Source of the DNA: Lachnospiraceae bacterium
GTDB lineage: Bacteria > Bacillota > Clostridia > Lachnospirales > Lachnospiraceae
Assembly (NCBI GenBank): GCA_017420605.1
Contig: JAFOIS010000194.1
Coordinates: forward strand, 1-6,448
Length of the DNA stretch: 6,448 nucleotides
Reading direction: 5' to 3'
Position 1 is the first letter of the stretch. The number at the start of each line of letters is the position of its first letter. Under the pieces are notes generated by a model that ran no database searches, was not told where the DNA came from, and saw nothing but the letters and a program-made list of their open reading frames with translations. Below are positions 1-6,448 of the stretch, piece by piece. The position numbers were made by a program, and so were the translations under genes.

Positions 1-2
1 CG

Positions 3-653
3 CGCCTTCCGGAAATGCGGTACGCCGTCTGCCAGAGCGGCGCGTTCCTCTACGACCTTGCGAACGACCGGTGCCTTTTCCGCCGTTCCCTGCCGGAAGA
101 GGTCGTGGCCGAAGTCGTACGCATCGGCGAAGAGGAGGACGTCATTCTGCAGGTCATGTCCGGCAAGCATAACGTGATCCCCGGCCCGCTCCTTCCCCGG
201 TTCCCGGAATACCATATGGAGCCCTATCTGCCGCTGTACCGCAGCACCGGCACCCTGGTCGGGAGCACCGTGGATTTCCTCAAAGAGCACCCGAAGGAAG
301 CGGACAAGATCAACATCTGGCATCTTTCACAGGAAGCGCGGGAGCGCACGATCGCCCGCCTCCGCCCGTTCCGCGCGGAAAAAGCGAACGCGGAAGCGGC
401 AAATTACGAGCTCACGCCGGAAGGGACGGATAAAGGCAGCGGCCTGGCCGCGCTCTGTAAGATCCTGAACATCCGCAAAGAAGAGGTCTGCGCGATCGGC
501 GACAATGAGAACGATCTGCCGATGTTCCGGGAAGCGTCCCTTAAGATCGCGATGGGCAACGCGGTCCCCTCCGTGAAGGCCGCCGCGGACCGGATCTGCG
601 AAGACAACGACGGCGACGGCTGCGCGAAAGCCATTCTTTCCCTGCTTTCCTGA
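3..653 (+). CDS. Cof-type HAD-superfamily phosphatase (5'-truncated by window edge)
   Basis: This is the C-terminal part of a HAD-superfamily hydrolase of the Cof/sugar-phosphatase type: cytoplasmic, Mg-dependent phosphomonoesterases acting on small phosphorylated metabolites. The reading frame is open to the window edge, and the first in-frame ATG (position 15) is internal. The nucleophile motif I (DxDGT), expected near the N-terminus, is not in the window, and roughly 50-60 residues appear to be missing. Visible signatures, numbered from the ATG at 15, are the motif III lysine in a T-D-K-G-S-G-L context (K140, codon at 432) and the metal-binding motif IV G-D-N-E-N-D (498-515, first Asp D163), followed by an A-M-G-N-A segment typical of the family. 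The stretch between is the expected C2 cap. The gene ends in TGA at 651-653 with no clear terminator behind it. Substrate cannot be predicted. Family assignment is secure; the exact subfamily is not. Confidence 0.9.
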   Translation, partial: RLPEMRYAVCQSGAFLYDLANDRCLFRRSLPEEVVAEVVRIGEEEDVILQVMSGKHNVIPGPLLPRFPEYHMEPYLPLYRSTGTLVGSTVDFLKEHPKEADKINIWHLSQEARERTIARLRPFRAEKANAEAANYELTPEGTDKGSGLAALCKILNIRKEEVCAIGDNENDLPMFREASLKIAMGNAVPSVKAAADRICEDNDGDGCAKAILSLLS

Positions 654-673
654 AGGACAGCGCCCGAAATTTT

Positions 674-702
674 TTCCCACTTTGTCATGAATTGTGTATA
701 AT
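674..702 (+). promoter_or_regulatory. Sigma-70-type promoter for the clostripain-like gene
   Basis: A perfect TATAAT (697-702) lies in the only clearly AT-rich stretch of the left half. A weak -35 match, TTCCCA (674-679), sits at the ideal 17-nt spacing. A better-looking TTGTCA (682-687) is only 9 nt from the -10 box, so it is probably not used with it. Transcription would start near 708-710, giving a leader of about 75 nt. The position between the HAD stop and the protease start supports a promoter dedicated to the protease gene. Confidence 0.6.
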
Positions 703-735
703 ATAAAATGGAAGAGAAGGTGACACGGCACAACC

Positions 736-752
736 GGGCGTGCCGCCCTTTT
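736..752 (+). other. Leader hairpin with short T-run (possible attenuator or weak terminator)
   Basis: GGGCG (736-740) pairs perfectly with CGCCC (744-748) around a TGC loop and is followed directly by TTTT. It lies downstream of the predicted transcription start, so it would form in the leader of the protease mRNA. It could also catch read-through from the HAD gene, which has no other visible terminator. The stem is only 5 bp, so efficient termination is doubtful. An overlapping alternative stem, CGGCA (726-730) with TGCCG (741-745), would exclude it. Confidence 0.35.
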
Positions 753-767
753 CACAGTTTTCAAAAA

Positions 768-775
768 AAGAAGGA
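768..775 (+). promoter_or_regulatory. Ribosome binding site of the clostripain-like gene
   Basis: AAGAAGGA (768-775) is a good Shine-Dalgarno match, 8 nt before the ATG at 784. It sets the start of the 812-residue protein and precedes a charged N-terminus followed by a membrane segment, as expected for an intact start. Confidence 0.8.
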
Positions 776-783
776 TATTTGCC

Positions 784-3222
784 ATGGATAATCAGAACAG
801 ACCGCGCGGTCGCGAAAAAAACGTAACGGGAACAAGCGGCGGCGTCCATAAGAGAGGCGAAGGCCTCGGCACCGGTCCGGTCGGGCGTTCCGACGGATAC
901 AGCGGCAAGACCGGCCAAAGCCAGCAGCTCCATTCCACCGGGGGCTCCCAAAGCCGGCGCAATCTGACGCGCGCAGGCTCGATCGGGGCGGCCCCGATCG
1001 TTCTCATCCTGCTTTTCCTGCTGCTTAAGGGCGGCGGCCTCGGCGGCCTTCTGGGCGGCGGCGGATCGGGCGACGCATCCTACAATACACCGTCCATTAC
1101 GGCTTATCCGACGTCCGTCGTGACGGCGGCGCCGACGGCTATGCCGAAGCCCACCGCGACCCCGAAGCCAACCGCAACGCCGAAGCCGGCCGTAAAGCCC
1201 GCGCAGGGCCAGCGCGAAAAATACACGCAGCTTAAGGGCGGCGGACAGGATACCGTCACGCTCATGGTCTACATGTGCGGCACGGACCTGGAGTCGAAGA
1301 GCGGCATGGCGACGTCCGACCTTATGGAAATGACAAACGGCACGATCTCCGACAAGGTCAACATCATCGCATACACCGGCGGCTGCTCCTCCTGGCGGAA
1401 CACCGTCGTCTCCAGCCAGTACAACCAGATCTATAAGGTCGAACACGGCGGCCTTAAACGCCTCGTTACGAACGCCGGCACCGGCGCCATGACGAATCCG
1501 GAGACCCTTGCCTCCTTCATTCAGTACTGCGCGGAAAATTACGAAGCGGACCGCTATGAGCTTATCCTCTGGGATCACGGTTCCGGCTCCGTCGCGGGAT
1601 ACGGCTATGACGAAAAGAACCAGCGGAGCGGCTCCATGTCGCTGGCGGGCATCTCGCAGGCTCTTAAAGCCGGCGGCGTCAAGTTCGACTTCGTCGGCTT
1701 CGACGCATGCCTCATGGCGACCGCGGAAGCGGCGCTCATGCTGGATCCGTATGCTGACTACATGATCGCCTCCGAAGAGACCGAGCCCGGCGTCGGCTGG
1801 TATTACACGAACTGGGTCTCGAAGCTCTCCTCCAATACTTCGATCGATACGGTGACGCTCGGCAAAAACATCGTCGACGATTTCGTCGCGATGTGCGCGC
1901 AGAAATGCCAGGGACAGAGCACGACGCTTTCGGTGATCGACCTCGCCGAATTCGCCGCCGTGATCCCCGACAAGCTTTCCGCCTTTGCCGGTTCCGTCAC
2001 GGACATGATCACCGGCAAACAGTACCAGACGGTCGCGAACGCCCGCTATAACACCCGCGAATTCGCGCCGAGCACGAAGATCGACCAGGTCGACCTGGTT
2101 CATCTCGCCCTCAATATGGGCACGAGCGAGGGCAGGGAACTCGCCAATGCCCTGCAGAACGTCATCAAATACAACAAGACCTCCAGCCGGATGACCAACG
2201 CCAACGGCTGCGCGATCTTCTTCCCGTACCGCCGGACGACCTACGTCGACAACGCCGTCAAAGTCTATAAAGCCATCGGCATGGACGCGGAATACACCCG
2301 CTGCATCCAGGAAGCCGCGGCCATGACGACGAGCGGCCAGATCGCGAACGGCGGCAGCGGCAACCCGTACGGACAGCTTTCCGGCGGCAGCCTCTTCGAC
2401 TCCTATGCCGGCTCCTACGGTTCGAGCGCCGGCTCGATCACGGATCTGCTTTCCGCCTTCCTCGGCGGCGACTCGAGCATGCTGAGCGGCTTCTCGTCCG
2501 ACAACACCGGCTTCTTCGGCGGCCGCTCCATGCCGCTTGAAGACATGGCGGAATACATCGCCGACCACCGGATCGATCCGTCGAAGCTCTACTGGACCAA
2601 GGAAGACAACGGCACCTACACGATCACGCTCACCGAAGAAGAGTGGTCCTACGTAAACCAGCTCGACCTCAACATGTTCCTGCGCGACGAAGAAGGGACC
2701 GGCTGGTTCGACCTCGGCATGGACAACGTCTACTCCTTCAATGACAACGGCGACCTCGTCGCCGATACCTCCGGCACCTGGCTTGCGGTGAACGGCCAGA
2801 CCGTCGCCTACTATCACCTCGATACGGTCGAGGACGGCGACGCCTATACGATCACCGGCCGGATCCCGGCCTATCTCAACGGCGACCGCGTCAACCTTCT
2901 CGTGGTCTTCGACGACGAAAATCCGAACGGCTACATCGCCGGCGCGGTCTATGATTACGTCGACGGCGAGACGGAAACGGTCGCGAAGAGCCTGACCGAG
3001 ATTAACGACGGCGATGAGATCGACTTCGTCTGCGACTACTACGGCAGGGACGGCTCCTATGAAGACAGCTACCTGATCGGCGAGACGCTCGTCGTAAACG
3101 GCGCGCTTACGCTGAGCGACATGTACATTCCGGCGGCCCGTGCACGGATCACCTACTGCTTCCGGGATATGTACGAGCAGGAATACTGGTCCGACCCGCT
3201 TTCCGTCACCGCGGGGGGCTGA
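784..3222 (+). CDS. Membrane-anchored clostripain-like cysteine peptidase (family C11)
   Basis: An 812-residue protein, predicted to be an extracellular peptidase held by an N-terminal membrane anchor. Residues 1-65 are a basic, Gly-rich segment, presumably cytoplasmic. Residues 66-81 form one hydrophobic helix, followed by a GGGLGGLLGGGG run. Residues about 100-150 are a Pro/Thr/Lys linker with PKPTAT repeats. The C11 domain starts near residue 156 (DTVTLMVYMCGTDLES). Its catalytic His is H265 in L-W-D-H-G-S-G and its catalytic Cys is C309 in F-D-A-C-L-M-A. In clostripain and PmC11 the Asp two residues before the Cys lines the S1 pocket and gives Arg/Lys specificity; D307 matches it here, so cleavage after Arg/Lys is inferred. 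A Gly/Ser-rich stretch (about 518-583) separates the catalytic domain from a C-terminal, probably beta-rich domain of about 230 residues that I cannot name. There is no LPXTG sorting signal. The gene has its own promoter and RBS and converges with gyrA. Family call is firm; substrate is unknown. Confidence 0.93.
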   Translation: MDNQNRPRGREKNVTGTSGGVHKRGEGLGTGPVGRSDGYSGKTGQSQQLHSTGGSQSRRNLTRAGSIGAAPIVLILLFLLLKGGGLGGLLGGGGSGDASYNTPSITAYPTSVVTAAPTAMPKPTATPKPTATPKPAVKPAQGQREKYTQLKGGGQDTVTLMVYMCGTDLESKSGMATSDLMEMTNGTISDKVNIIAYTGGCSSWRNTVVSSQYNQIYKVEHGGLKRLVTNAGTGAMTNPETLASFIQYCAENYEADRYELILWDHGSGSVAGYGYDEKNQRSGSMSLAGISQALKAGGVKFDFVGFDACLMATAEAALMLDPYADYMIASEETEPGVGWYYTNWVSKLSSNTSIDTVTLGKNIVDDFVAMCAQKCQGQSTTLSVIDLAEFAAVIPDKLSAFAGSVTDMITGKQYQTVANARYNTREFAPSTKIDQVDLVHLALNMGTSEGRELANALQNVIKYNKTSSRMTNANGCAIFFPYRRTTYVDNAVKVYKAIGMDAEYTRCIQEAAAMTTSGQIANGGSGNPYGQLSGGSLFDSYAGSYGSSAGSITDLLSAFLGGDSSMLSGFSSDNTGFFGGRSMPLEDMAEYIADHRIDPSKLYWTKEDNGTYTITLTEEEWSYVNQLDLNMFLRDEEGTGWFDLGMDNVYSFNDNGDLVADTSGTWLAVNGQTVAYYHLDTVEDGDAYTITGRIPAYLNGDRVNLLVVFDDENPNGYIAGAVYDYVDGETETVAKSLTEINDGDEIDFVCDYYGRDGSYEDSYLIGETLVVNGALTLSDMYIPAARARITYCFRDMYEQEYWSDPLSVTAGG
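1144..1188 (+). repeat. 18-bp in-frame tandem repeat encoding PKPTAT linker
   Basis: Two 18-bp units (1144-1161 and 1162-1179), differing mainly at third codon positions, plus a partial third unit (1180-1188) encode PKPTAT-PKPTAT-PKP. This is a Pro/Thr linker of the kind that spans cell wall between a membrane anchor and an extracellular domain. The synonymous differences suggest the repeat is maintained at the protein level. Confidence 0.85.
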
Positions 3223-3295
3223 CGCTCTTTCGACGGCCGCGGCGGCTGATCCGCTTTCGCTGACTGCGGGCGGCTGGCCGCGGGCAACTGATCCG
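3193..3295 (+). repeat. Degenerate GC-rich repeat overlapping the 3' end of the protease gene
   Basis: The last coding segment of the protease gene (3193-3222, D-P-L-S-V-T-A-G-G-stop) recurs 55 nt downstream at 3248-3277 with 23 of 30 bases identical by eye, and in another frame would read D-P-L-S-L-T-A-G-G-W. A second pair overlaps it: GGCCGCGGCGGCTGATCCG (3235-3253) resembles GGCCGCGGGCAACTGATCCG (3276-3295). The stretch after the stop codon is therefore built of diverged copies of a short module. No separate gene is supported here. Confidence 0.6.
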
Positions 3296-3309
3296 GGCTC
3301 GAAGAGCCC
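3295..3309. other. Perfect 6-bp hairpin in the convergent intergenic region
   Basis: GGGCTC (3295-3300) pairs with GAGCCC (3304-3309) around a GAA loop. On the plus strand it is followed by an A-rich stretch, not T-rich, and on the minus strand by no T-run, so it is not a canonical intrinsic terminator. It may stabilise the 3' end of the protease transcript or help the larger terminator 27 nt further on. Confidence 0.5.
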
Positions 3310-3335
3310 TGAAAAATCCATTCTGAAAAAGTAAG

Positions 3336-3380
3336 ACGGACGCAGACCGGTATATTCCGGAATGCGTCCGTTTCTTCTAT
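3336..3380. terminator. Probable bidirectional intrinsic terminator between protease gene and gyrA
   Basis: ACGGACGCA (3336-3344) pairs perfectly with TGCGTCCGT (3363-3371). Inside it CCGG (3347-3350) pairs with CCGG (3357-3360) around a TATATT loop, giving one long hairpin with a small GA/AA internal loop. On the plus strand it is followed by a T-rich tract (TTTCTTCTATTTCT). On the minus strand it is followed by CTTACTTTTTC. Its place between two convergent genes fits termination of both, better for the plus-strand transcript because the T-tract begins immediately. Confidence 0.8.
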
Positions 3381-3398
3381 TTCTCTATGATCTTTCTT

Positions 3399-3411
3399 CC
3401 GGCCGTGCCGG
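3399..3411. other. Short hairpin immediately after the gyrA stop codon
   Basis: CCGGC (3399-3403) and GCCGG (3407-3411) form a perfect 5-bp stem with a CGT loop, ending at the base next to the gyrA stop (3412-3414). On the minus strand no T-run follows, so it is unlikely to terminate transcription alone; a 3'-end protective role is only a guess. Confidence 0.4.
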
Positions 3412-5964
3412 TCATTCTTCCTGCGCCATCTCCGCAGTTTCCGGCCGGTCTGTATCTTCGGCCGCCGGCTGCTTCGTATCCTCCGGCTCCGGCTGCTCCG
3501 CCTCTGCCGCGGCGTCCGCCGGTTTGTCTTCCTTCACCTTCGCCGCGCCGGCGACCGTAACGCCGGGCGCGAGGTTCATGAGCCGGACGCCCATCGTGTT
3601 GCGGCCCTGCAGGGAAATGGAGCTGCACGCCATGCGGATGAGGACGCCTTCCGTCGTGATCATGAGGACCGAATCCTCTTCGGTCACCGCGAGGATCGAC
3701 ACGATCTCGCCGGTGCGCTCCGTCACCTTGTGGCAGCGGATTCCCATGCCGCCGCGGTTGTGAAGCGGGAAGCCCTGCATCGGCGTCATCTTCCCGACGC
3801 CCTTTTCCGAAACGACGAGCAGGTTCGTACCCTGCGAATTGACCTGCATGCCGACTAGTTCGTCGCCTTCCGAAAGCCGCATGCCGCGCACGCCTGCCGC
3901 GCTCCGGCCCATCGACCGGACGTCGCTCTCACGGAAACGGATGCACTGGCCGCGCCGGGACGCAAGGAAGATCTCCCGCCAGCCGTCCGTATACACGACG
4001 CCGATCAGTTCGTCTTCCTCCGCAAGGTTGATCGCGTTGAGGCCGACCTTCCGCACGTTCCGGAAGTCCTCGATCGGGGTCTTCTTCACGACGCCCCGTT
4101 TCGTGGCCATGAAAAGATACGCATCCGCAAGGTCCTTGGGCAGCGGGATCACCGCCGTGACCTTTTCGCCCGGCAGAAGCTGCAGGAGATTGACTGTCGC
4201 CGTCCCGCGCGCCTGCCGCGAGGCCTCCGGGATCTCGTACGCCTTCAGCTGGTATACCCGGCCTTTATTCGTAAAGAAGAACAGCTTCGTGTGGGTATTC
4301 GTCATGAAGAGATCCGCCACGTAGTCGTTCTCGATCGTCTGCATGCCGCGGATGCCCTTGCCGCCGCGGTTCTGCTCGCGGAAATTGTCGGGCGTCATGC
4401 GCTTGACGTACCCGCCGTGGGTCGCCGTGATCACGCACGGCTCGTCCGCGATCAGATCCTCGATCGTGAGGTCGTCTTCGTCAAAACCGATCTTCGTCCG
4501 GCGGTCGTCGCCGTATTTGGCGGAGATGGCAAGGAGCTCTTCCCGGATCACGCCGAGCAGAAGCTTCTTATCCGCGAGGATCGCGCGCAGACGGTCGATC
4601 GTGATCTTGAGCTGCCGGTATTCCTCCTCGATCTTCGCGCGTTCCAGTCCGGTAAGGGCGCGGAGACGCATATCGACGATCGCCTGCGCCTGCGCGTCGG
4701 AAAGGCCGAACGCCTCCATGAGGGAAGCCTTGGCGGCCGCAACGTTTTCCGAAGAGCGGATGATGCGGATCACTTCGTCGATATGATCGAGCGCGATGAG
4801 CAGTCCTTCCAGGATATGGGCCCGCTCGAGCGCCTTGTTGAGCTCGAACTGCGTGCGCCGCGTGACGACGTCTTCCTGATGCTTCAGGTAATATTCCAGG
4901 ATCTGCAGAAGGTTCAGGATCTTCGGCTGCCCGTCCACAAGGGCCAGCATGATCACGCCGAAGGTGTCGAGAAGCTGCGTGTGCTTTTCAAGCTGCTTGA
5001 GGATGACGTTCGCGTTCGCGTCGCGCCTGAGCTCGATGCAGATATCCATGCCCTCGCGGCTCGTATGGTCGTTGAGGGCGGTGATGCCGTCGATCTTCTT
5101 ATCCTTGACGAGGTCGGCGATCGACGCGATAAGGCGCGCCTTGTTGACCATGTACGGAAGCTCCGACACATGGATCTCGCTCTTGCCGTTCGGCAGCGTT
5201 TCGATGCGGCTCACGGCGCGGACGCGGATCCTTCCCTTGCCGGTACGGTACGCGTCGTTGATCCCTCTGTAGCCGATTACCTCGGCGCCGGTCGGGAAAT
5301 CAGGTCCCTTCACGATCGCCATGACTTCGTCGATCGTGGTGTCGCGGTCCTCTTCGACGCGGTTGTCGATGATCTTCACGACCGCGTCGATCGTTTCGCG
5401 GAGGTTGTGCGGCGGGATATTCGTGGCCATGCCGACCGCGATGCCCGTGCCGCCGTTCACCAGAAGGTTCGGGAAACGGGACGGCATGATGACCGGCTCG
5501 CGCTCGGTCTCATCGAAGTTCGGCGCGAAATCCACGGTATCCTTGCCGATATCGGCGATCATTTCCATGGATATCTTGGAAAGCCGCGCCTCTGTGTAAC
5601 GCATGGCCGCCGGCGGGTCGCCGTCCACGGAACCGAAGTTGCCGTGCCCGTCGATCAGCGGATAGCGGGTGGACCAGTCCTGCGCCAGATTGACCAGGGC
5701 GCCGTAGATCGAGCTGTCGCCGTGCGGATGATATTTACCCATCGTATCGCCGACGATACGGGCGCTCTTCCTGTGCGGCTTGTCCGGCGTATTGCCCAGT
5801 TCGATCATCGAGTACAGAACGCGCCGCTGCACGGGCTTCAGTCCGTCCCGCACGTCCGGCAGCGCGCGTGAGACGATAACGCTCATCGCGTACTCGATGT
5901 AGGACTTTTCCATGGTCTTCTTCAGGTCTACTTCATGGATCCTGTCAAATATTTTATCGTCCAT
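3412..5964 (-). CDS. gyrA: DNA gyrase subunit A
   Basis: GyrA breaks and rejoins DNA and, with GyrB, forms the A2B2 gyrase that introduces negative supercoils using ATP. The 850-residue length suits the family (about 820-875). The N-terminus, [20 protein letters not shown], is a typical start and has a good RBS. The breakage-reunion domain has R122-Y123 in A-A-M-R-Y-T-E-A, where Y123 is the catalytic tyrosine (codon 5596-5598). The quinolone region reads [10 protein letters not shown], so S84 is kept but position 88 is Gly rather than the usual Asp/Glu. The C-terminal beta-pinwheel (about 500-808) shows six blade-like repeats and a GyrA box, Q-N-R-G-G-K-G-I (531-538), which argues for GyrA over the topoisomerase IV subunit ParC. 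A 42-residue acidic tail (809-850; 15 Asp/Glu, 5 Lys/Arg) follows. It lies 112 nt downstream of gyrB, in the same direction, and converges with the protease gene. Confidence 0.97.
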   Translation of the reverse strand: MDDKIFDRIHEVDLKKTMEKSYIEYAMSVIVSRALPDVRDGLKPVQRRVLYSMIELGNTPDKPHRKSARIVGDTMGKYHPHGDSSIYGALVNLAQDWSTRYPLIDGHGNFGSVDGDPPAAMRYTEARLSKISMEMIADIGKDTVDFAPNFDETEREPVIMPSRFPNLLVNGGTGIAVGMATNIPPHNLRETIDAVVKIIDNRVEEDRDTTIDEVMAIVKGPDFPTGAEVIGYRGINDAYRTGKGRIRVRAVSRIETLPNGKSEIHVSELPYMVNKARLIASIADLVKDKKIDGITALNDHTSREGMDICIELRRDANANVILKQLEKHTQLLDTFGVIMLALVDGQPKILNLLQILEYYLKHQEDVVTRRTQFELNKALERAHILEGLLIALDHIDEVIRIIRSSENVAAAKASLMEAFGLSDAQAQAIVDMRLRALTGLERAKIEEEYRQLKITIDRLRAILADKKLLLGVIREELLAISAKYGDDRRTKIGFDEDDLTIEDLIADEPCVITATHGGYVKRMTPDNFREQNRGGKGIRGMQTIENDYVADLFMTNTHTKLFFFTNKGRVYQLKAYEIPEASRQARGTATVNLLQLLPGEKVTAVIPLPKDLADAYLFMATKRGVVKKTPIEDFRNVRKVGLNAINLAEEDELIGVVYTDGWREIFLASRRGQCIRFRESDVRSMGRSAAGVRGMRLSEGDELVGMQVNSQGTNLLVVSEKGVGKMTPMQGFPLHNRGGMGIRCHKVTERTGEIVSILAVTEEDSVLMITTEGVLIRMACSSISLQGRNTMGVRLMNLAPGVTVAGAAKVKEDKPADAAAEAEQPEPEDTKQPAAEDTDRPETAEMAQEE

Positions 5965-5972
5965 TCCGGTCG

Positions 5973-5980
5973 CTTCCTTT
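5973..5980 (-). promoter_or_regulatory. Ribosome binding site of gyrA
   Basis: Read on the minus strand, AAAGGAAG lies 8 nt before the ATG at 5964. This fixes the start of gyrA, in agreement with the conserved N-terminal sequence of the protein. Confidence 0.8.
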
Positions 5981-6021
5981 TATATTCAGGCTGTTTCTGC
6001 CGTTCGTAATATCTTTTCCCT

Positions 6022-6038
6022 GGTCCCTGAAAAGGACC
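6022..6038. other. Hairpin in the gyrB-gyrA intercistronic gap
   Basis: GGTCC (6022-6026) pairs with GGACC (6034-6038) around a 7-nt loop, within the 112-nt gap (5965-6076). No T-run follows on the minus strand, so it should not block transcription into gyrA. A poor minus-strand promoter match spans it (a TTTTCA with a TATTAC 16 nt downstream, four of six bases each). The gap holds no gene. Whether gyrA has its own promoter cannot be settled by eye. Confidence 0.4.
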
Positions 6039-6076
6039 GCCTGTCTGCTTTATGGGTACTGTTCTGCCCGCGCCCT

Positions 6077-6448
6077 TTATACGTCCAGATTCTCCGCGTA
6101 TTTCGCGTTCTCTTCGATGAACTCGCGCCGCGGCTCCACGTCGTCGCCCATGAGCGTCGTGAACGTGAGGTCGATCTCCGCCGACATCGCGTCGTCCATC
6201 GTGACGCGCTTCAGGGTCCGGGTCTCCGGGTCCATCGTCGTCTCCCAGAGCTGGTCGGCGTCCATTTCGCCGAGACCTTTATACCGCTGGACCTTGTTAT
6301 TGCCGTCGCGGCCGATCTCCTGCATGATGGCTTCCAGCTGCTCGTCGTTGTAGGCGTACCAGACCTTCTTGTTCTTTTCCACCTTATAGAGCGGCGGCGT
6401 CGCAAGATACACATGCCCCGTCCGGATGAGCTCCGGCATGAAGCGGTA
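6077..6448 (-). CDS. gyrB: DNA gyrase subunit B, C-terminal part (cut by window end)
   Basis: These are the last 123 codons of GyrB, the ATPase subunit of gyrase; the reading frame is open to the window edge. The segment begins at Y-R-F-M-P-E-L-I followed by [13 protein letters not shown], the end of the Toprim region. It then has the strongly conserved [19 protein letters not shown] stretch that contacts GyrA and DNA, and ends in the usual N-L-D-V. The GyrB/ParE choice rests on the adjacent gyrA and the ending. The ATPase domain and most of the Toprim domain, including the catalytic Glu and metal-binding Asp residues, lie outside the window. Transcription into gyrA as one operon is likely. 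Confidence 0.95.
   Translation of the reverse strand, partial: YRFMPELIRTGHVYLATPPLYKVEKNKKVWYAYNDEQLEAIMQEIGRDGNNKVQRYKGLGEMDADQLWETTMDPETRTLKRVTMDDAMSAEIDLTFTTLMGDDVEPRREFIEENAKYAENLDV

Noticed and set aside
682..702. TTGTCA (682-687) as the -35 box for TATAAT at 697
   Set aside because: The spacing is only 9 nt (14 nt to the overlapping TATAAA), too short for sigma-70 promoters; the weaker TTCCCA has the proper 17-nt spacing.
660..715. Minus-strand promoter in the AT-rich stretch
   Set aside because: AT-rich, palindrome-like sequence gives a loose -10 match on both strands, but nothing on the minus strand to the left is a gene, while the plus-strand protease gene starts just downstream.
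685..3321. 878-codon open frame antisense to the whole protease gene
   Set aside because: It is in exact codon register with the sense gene and exists because that gene lacks TTA, CTA and TCA codons. Its translation is a biased Val/Ala/Asp/Arg/Gly mix with no recognisable domain, and it runs through the promoter and intergenic DNA.
3140..3334. 64-codon plus-strand ORF spanning the protease stop codon
   Set aside because: Its first part is a frame-shifted shadow of the protease gene; the rest is the degenerate repeat and hairpin region. It has no convincing RBS.
3362..3763. 133-codon plus-strand ORF over the 3' end of gyrA
   Set aside because: It starts inside the terminator hairpin and is Ser/Ala-rich, a typical shadow of the gyrA tail on the other strand.
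4291..5871. 526-codon open frame antisense to gyrA
   Set aside because: Same cause: codon-register shadow of gyrA. The sense strand has unmistakable GyrA motifs, and the antisense product has none.
3412..5964. ParC (topoisomerase IV subunit A) instead of GyrA
   Set aside because: The near-canonical GyrA box (531-538), six-bladed C-terminal domain and the neighbouring gyrB-type gene support GyrA.

Overview
The window looks like chromosomal DNA from an anaerobic, moderately high-GC member of the Bacillota (class Clostridia, probably an uncultured gut or rumen lineage). Three things point there: the GyrA protein has a typical Clostridia/Gram-positive N-terminus and box motif; the surface protease is a clostripain-type (C11) enzyme with a Clostridia-style Gly-rich membrane anchor and Pro/Thr/Lys linker; and gyrB and gyrA are adjacent in the order gyrB-gyrA. 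The lineage is inferred from protein character only.

Layout. (1) The left edge holds the 3' three-quarters of a Cof-type HAD phosphatase gene (+ strand), cut by the window start. (2) A short AT-rich gap carries a consensus -10 box and a structured leader of about 75 nt. This leads into an 812-residue membrane-anchored clostripain-like cysteine peptidase (+ strand, 784-3222). (3) A 189-nt gap between convergent genes holds a degenerate GC-rich repeat resembling the protease gene's 3' end, then a strong hairpin that probably terminates transcription from both sides. (4) The right half is on the minus strand: gyrA (5964-3412), preceded by a 112-nt gap and the last 123 codons of gyrB, which is cut by the window end.

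GyrA and GyrB form the A2B2 DNA gyrase, which introduces negative supercoils. The protease and the HAD phosphatase have no obvious functional link to gyrase; they are neighbours, not partners. No RNA genes, insertion sequences, CRISPR arrays or prophage signatures were seen.

I did not find a convincing new multi-gene system. The points most worth a second look are the domain architecture and N-terminal motif of the protease, the degenerate repeat after its stop codon, glycine at the quinolone-determining position 88 of GyrA, and a possible alternative-hairpin leader upstream of the protease.
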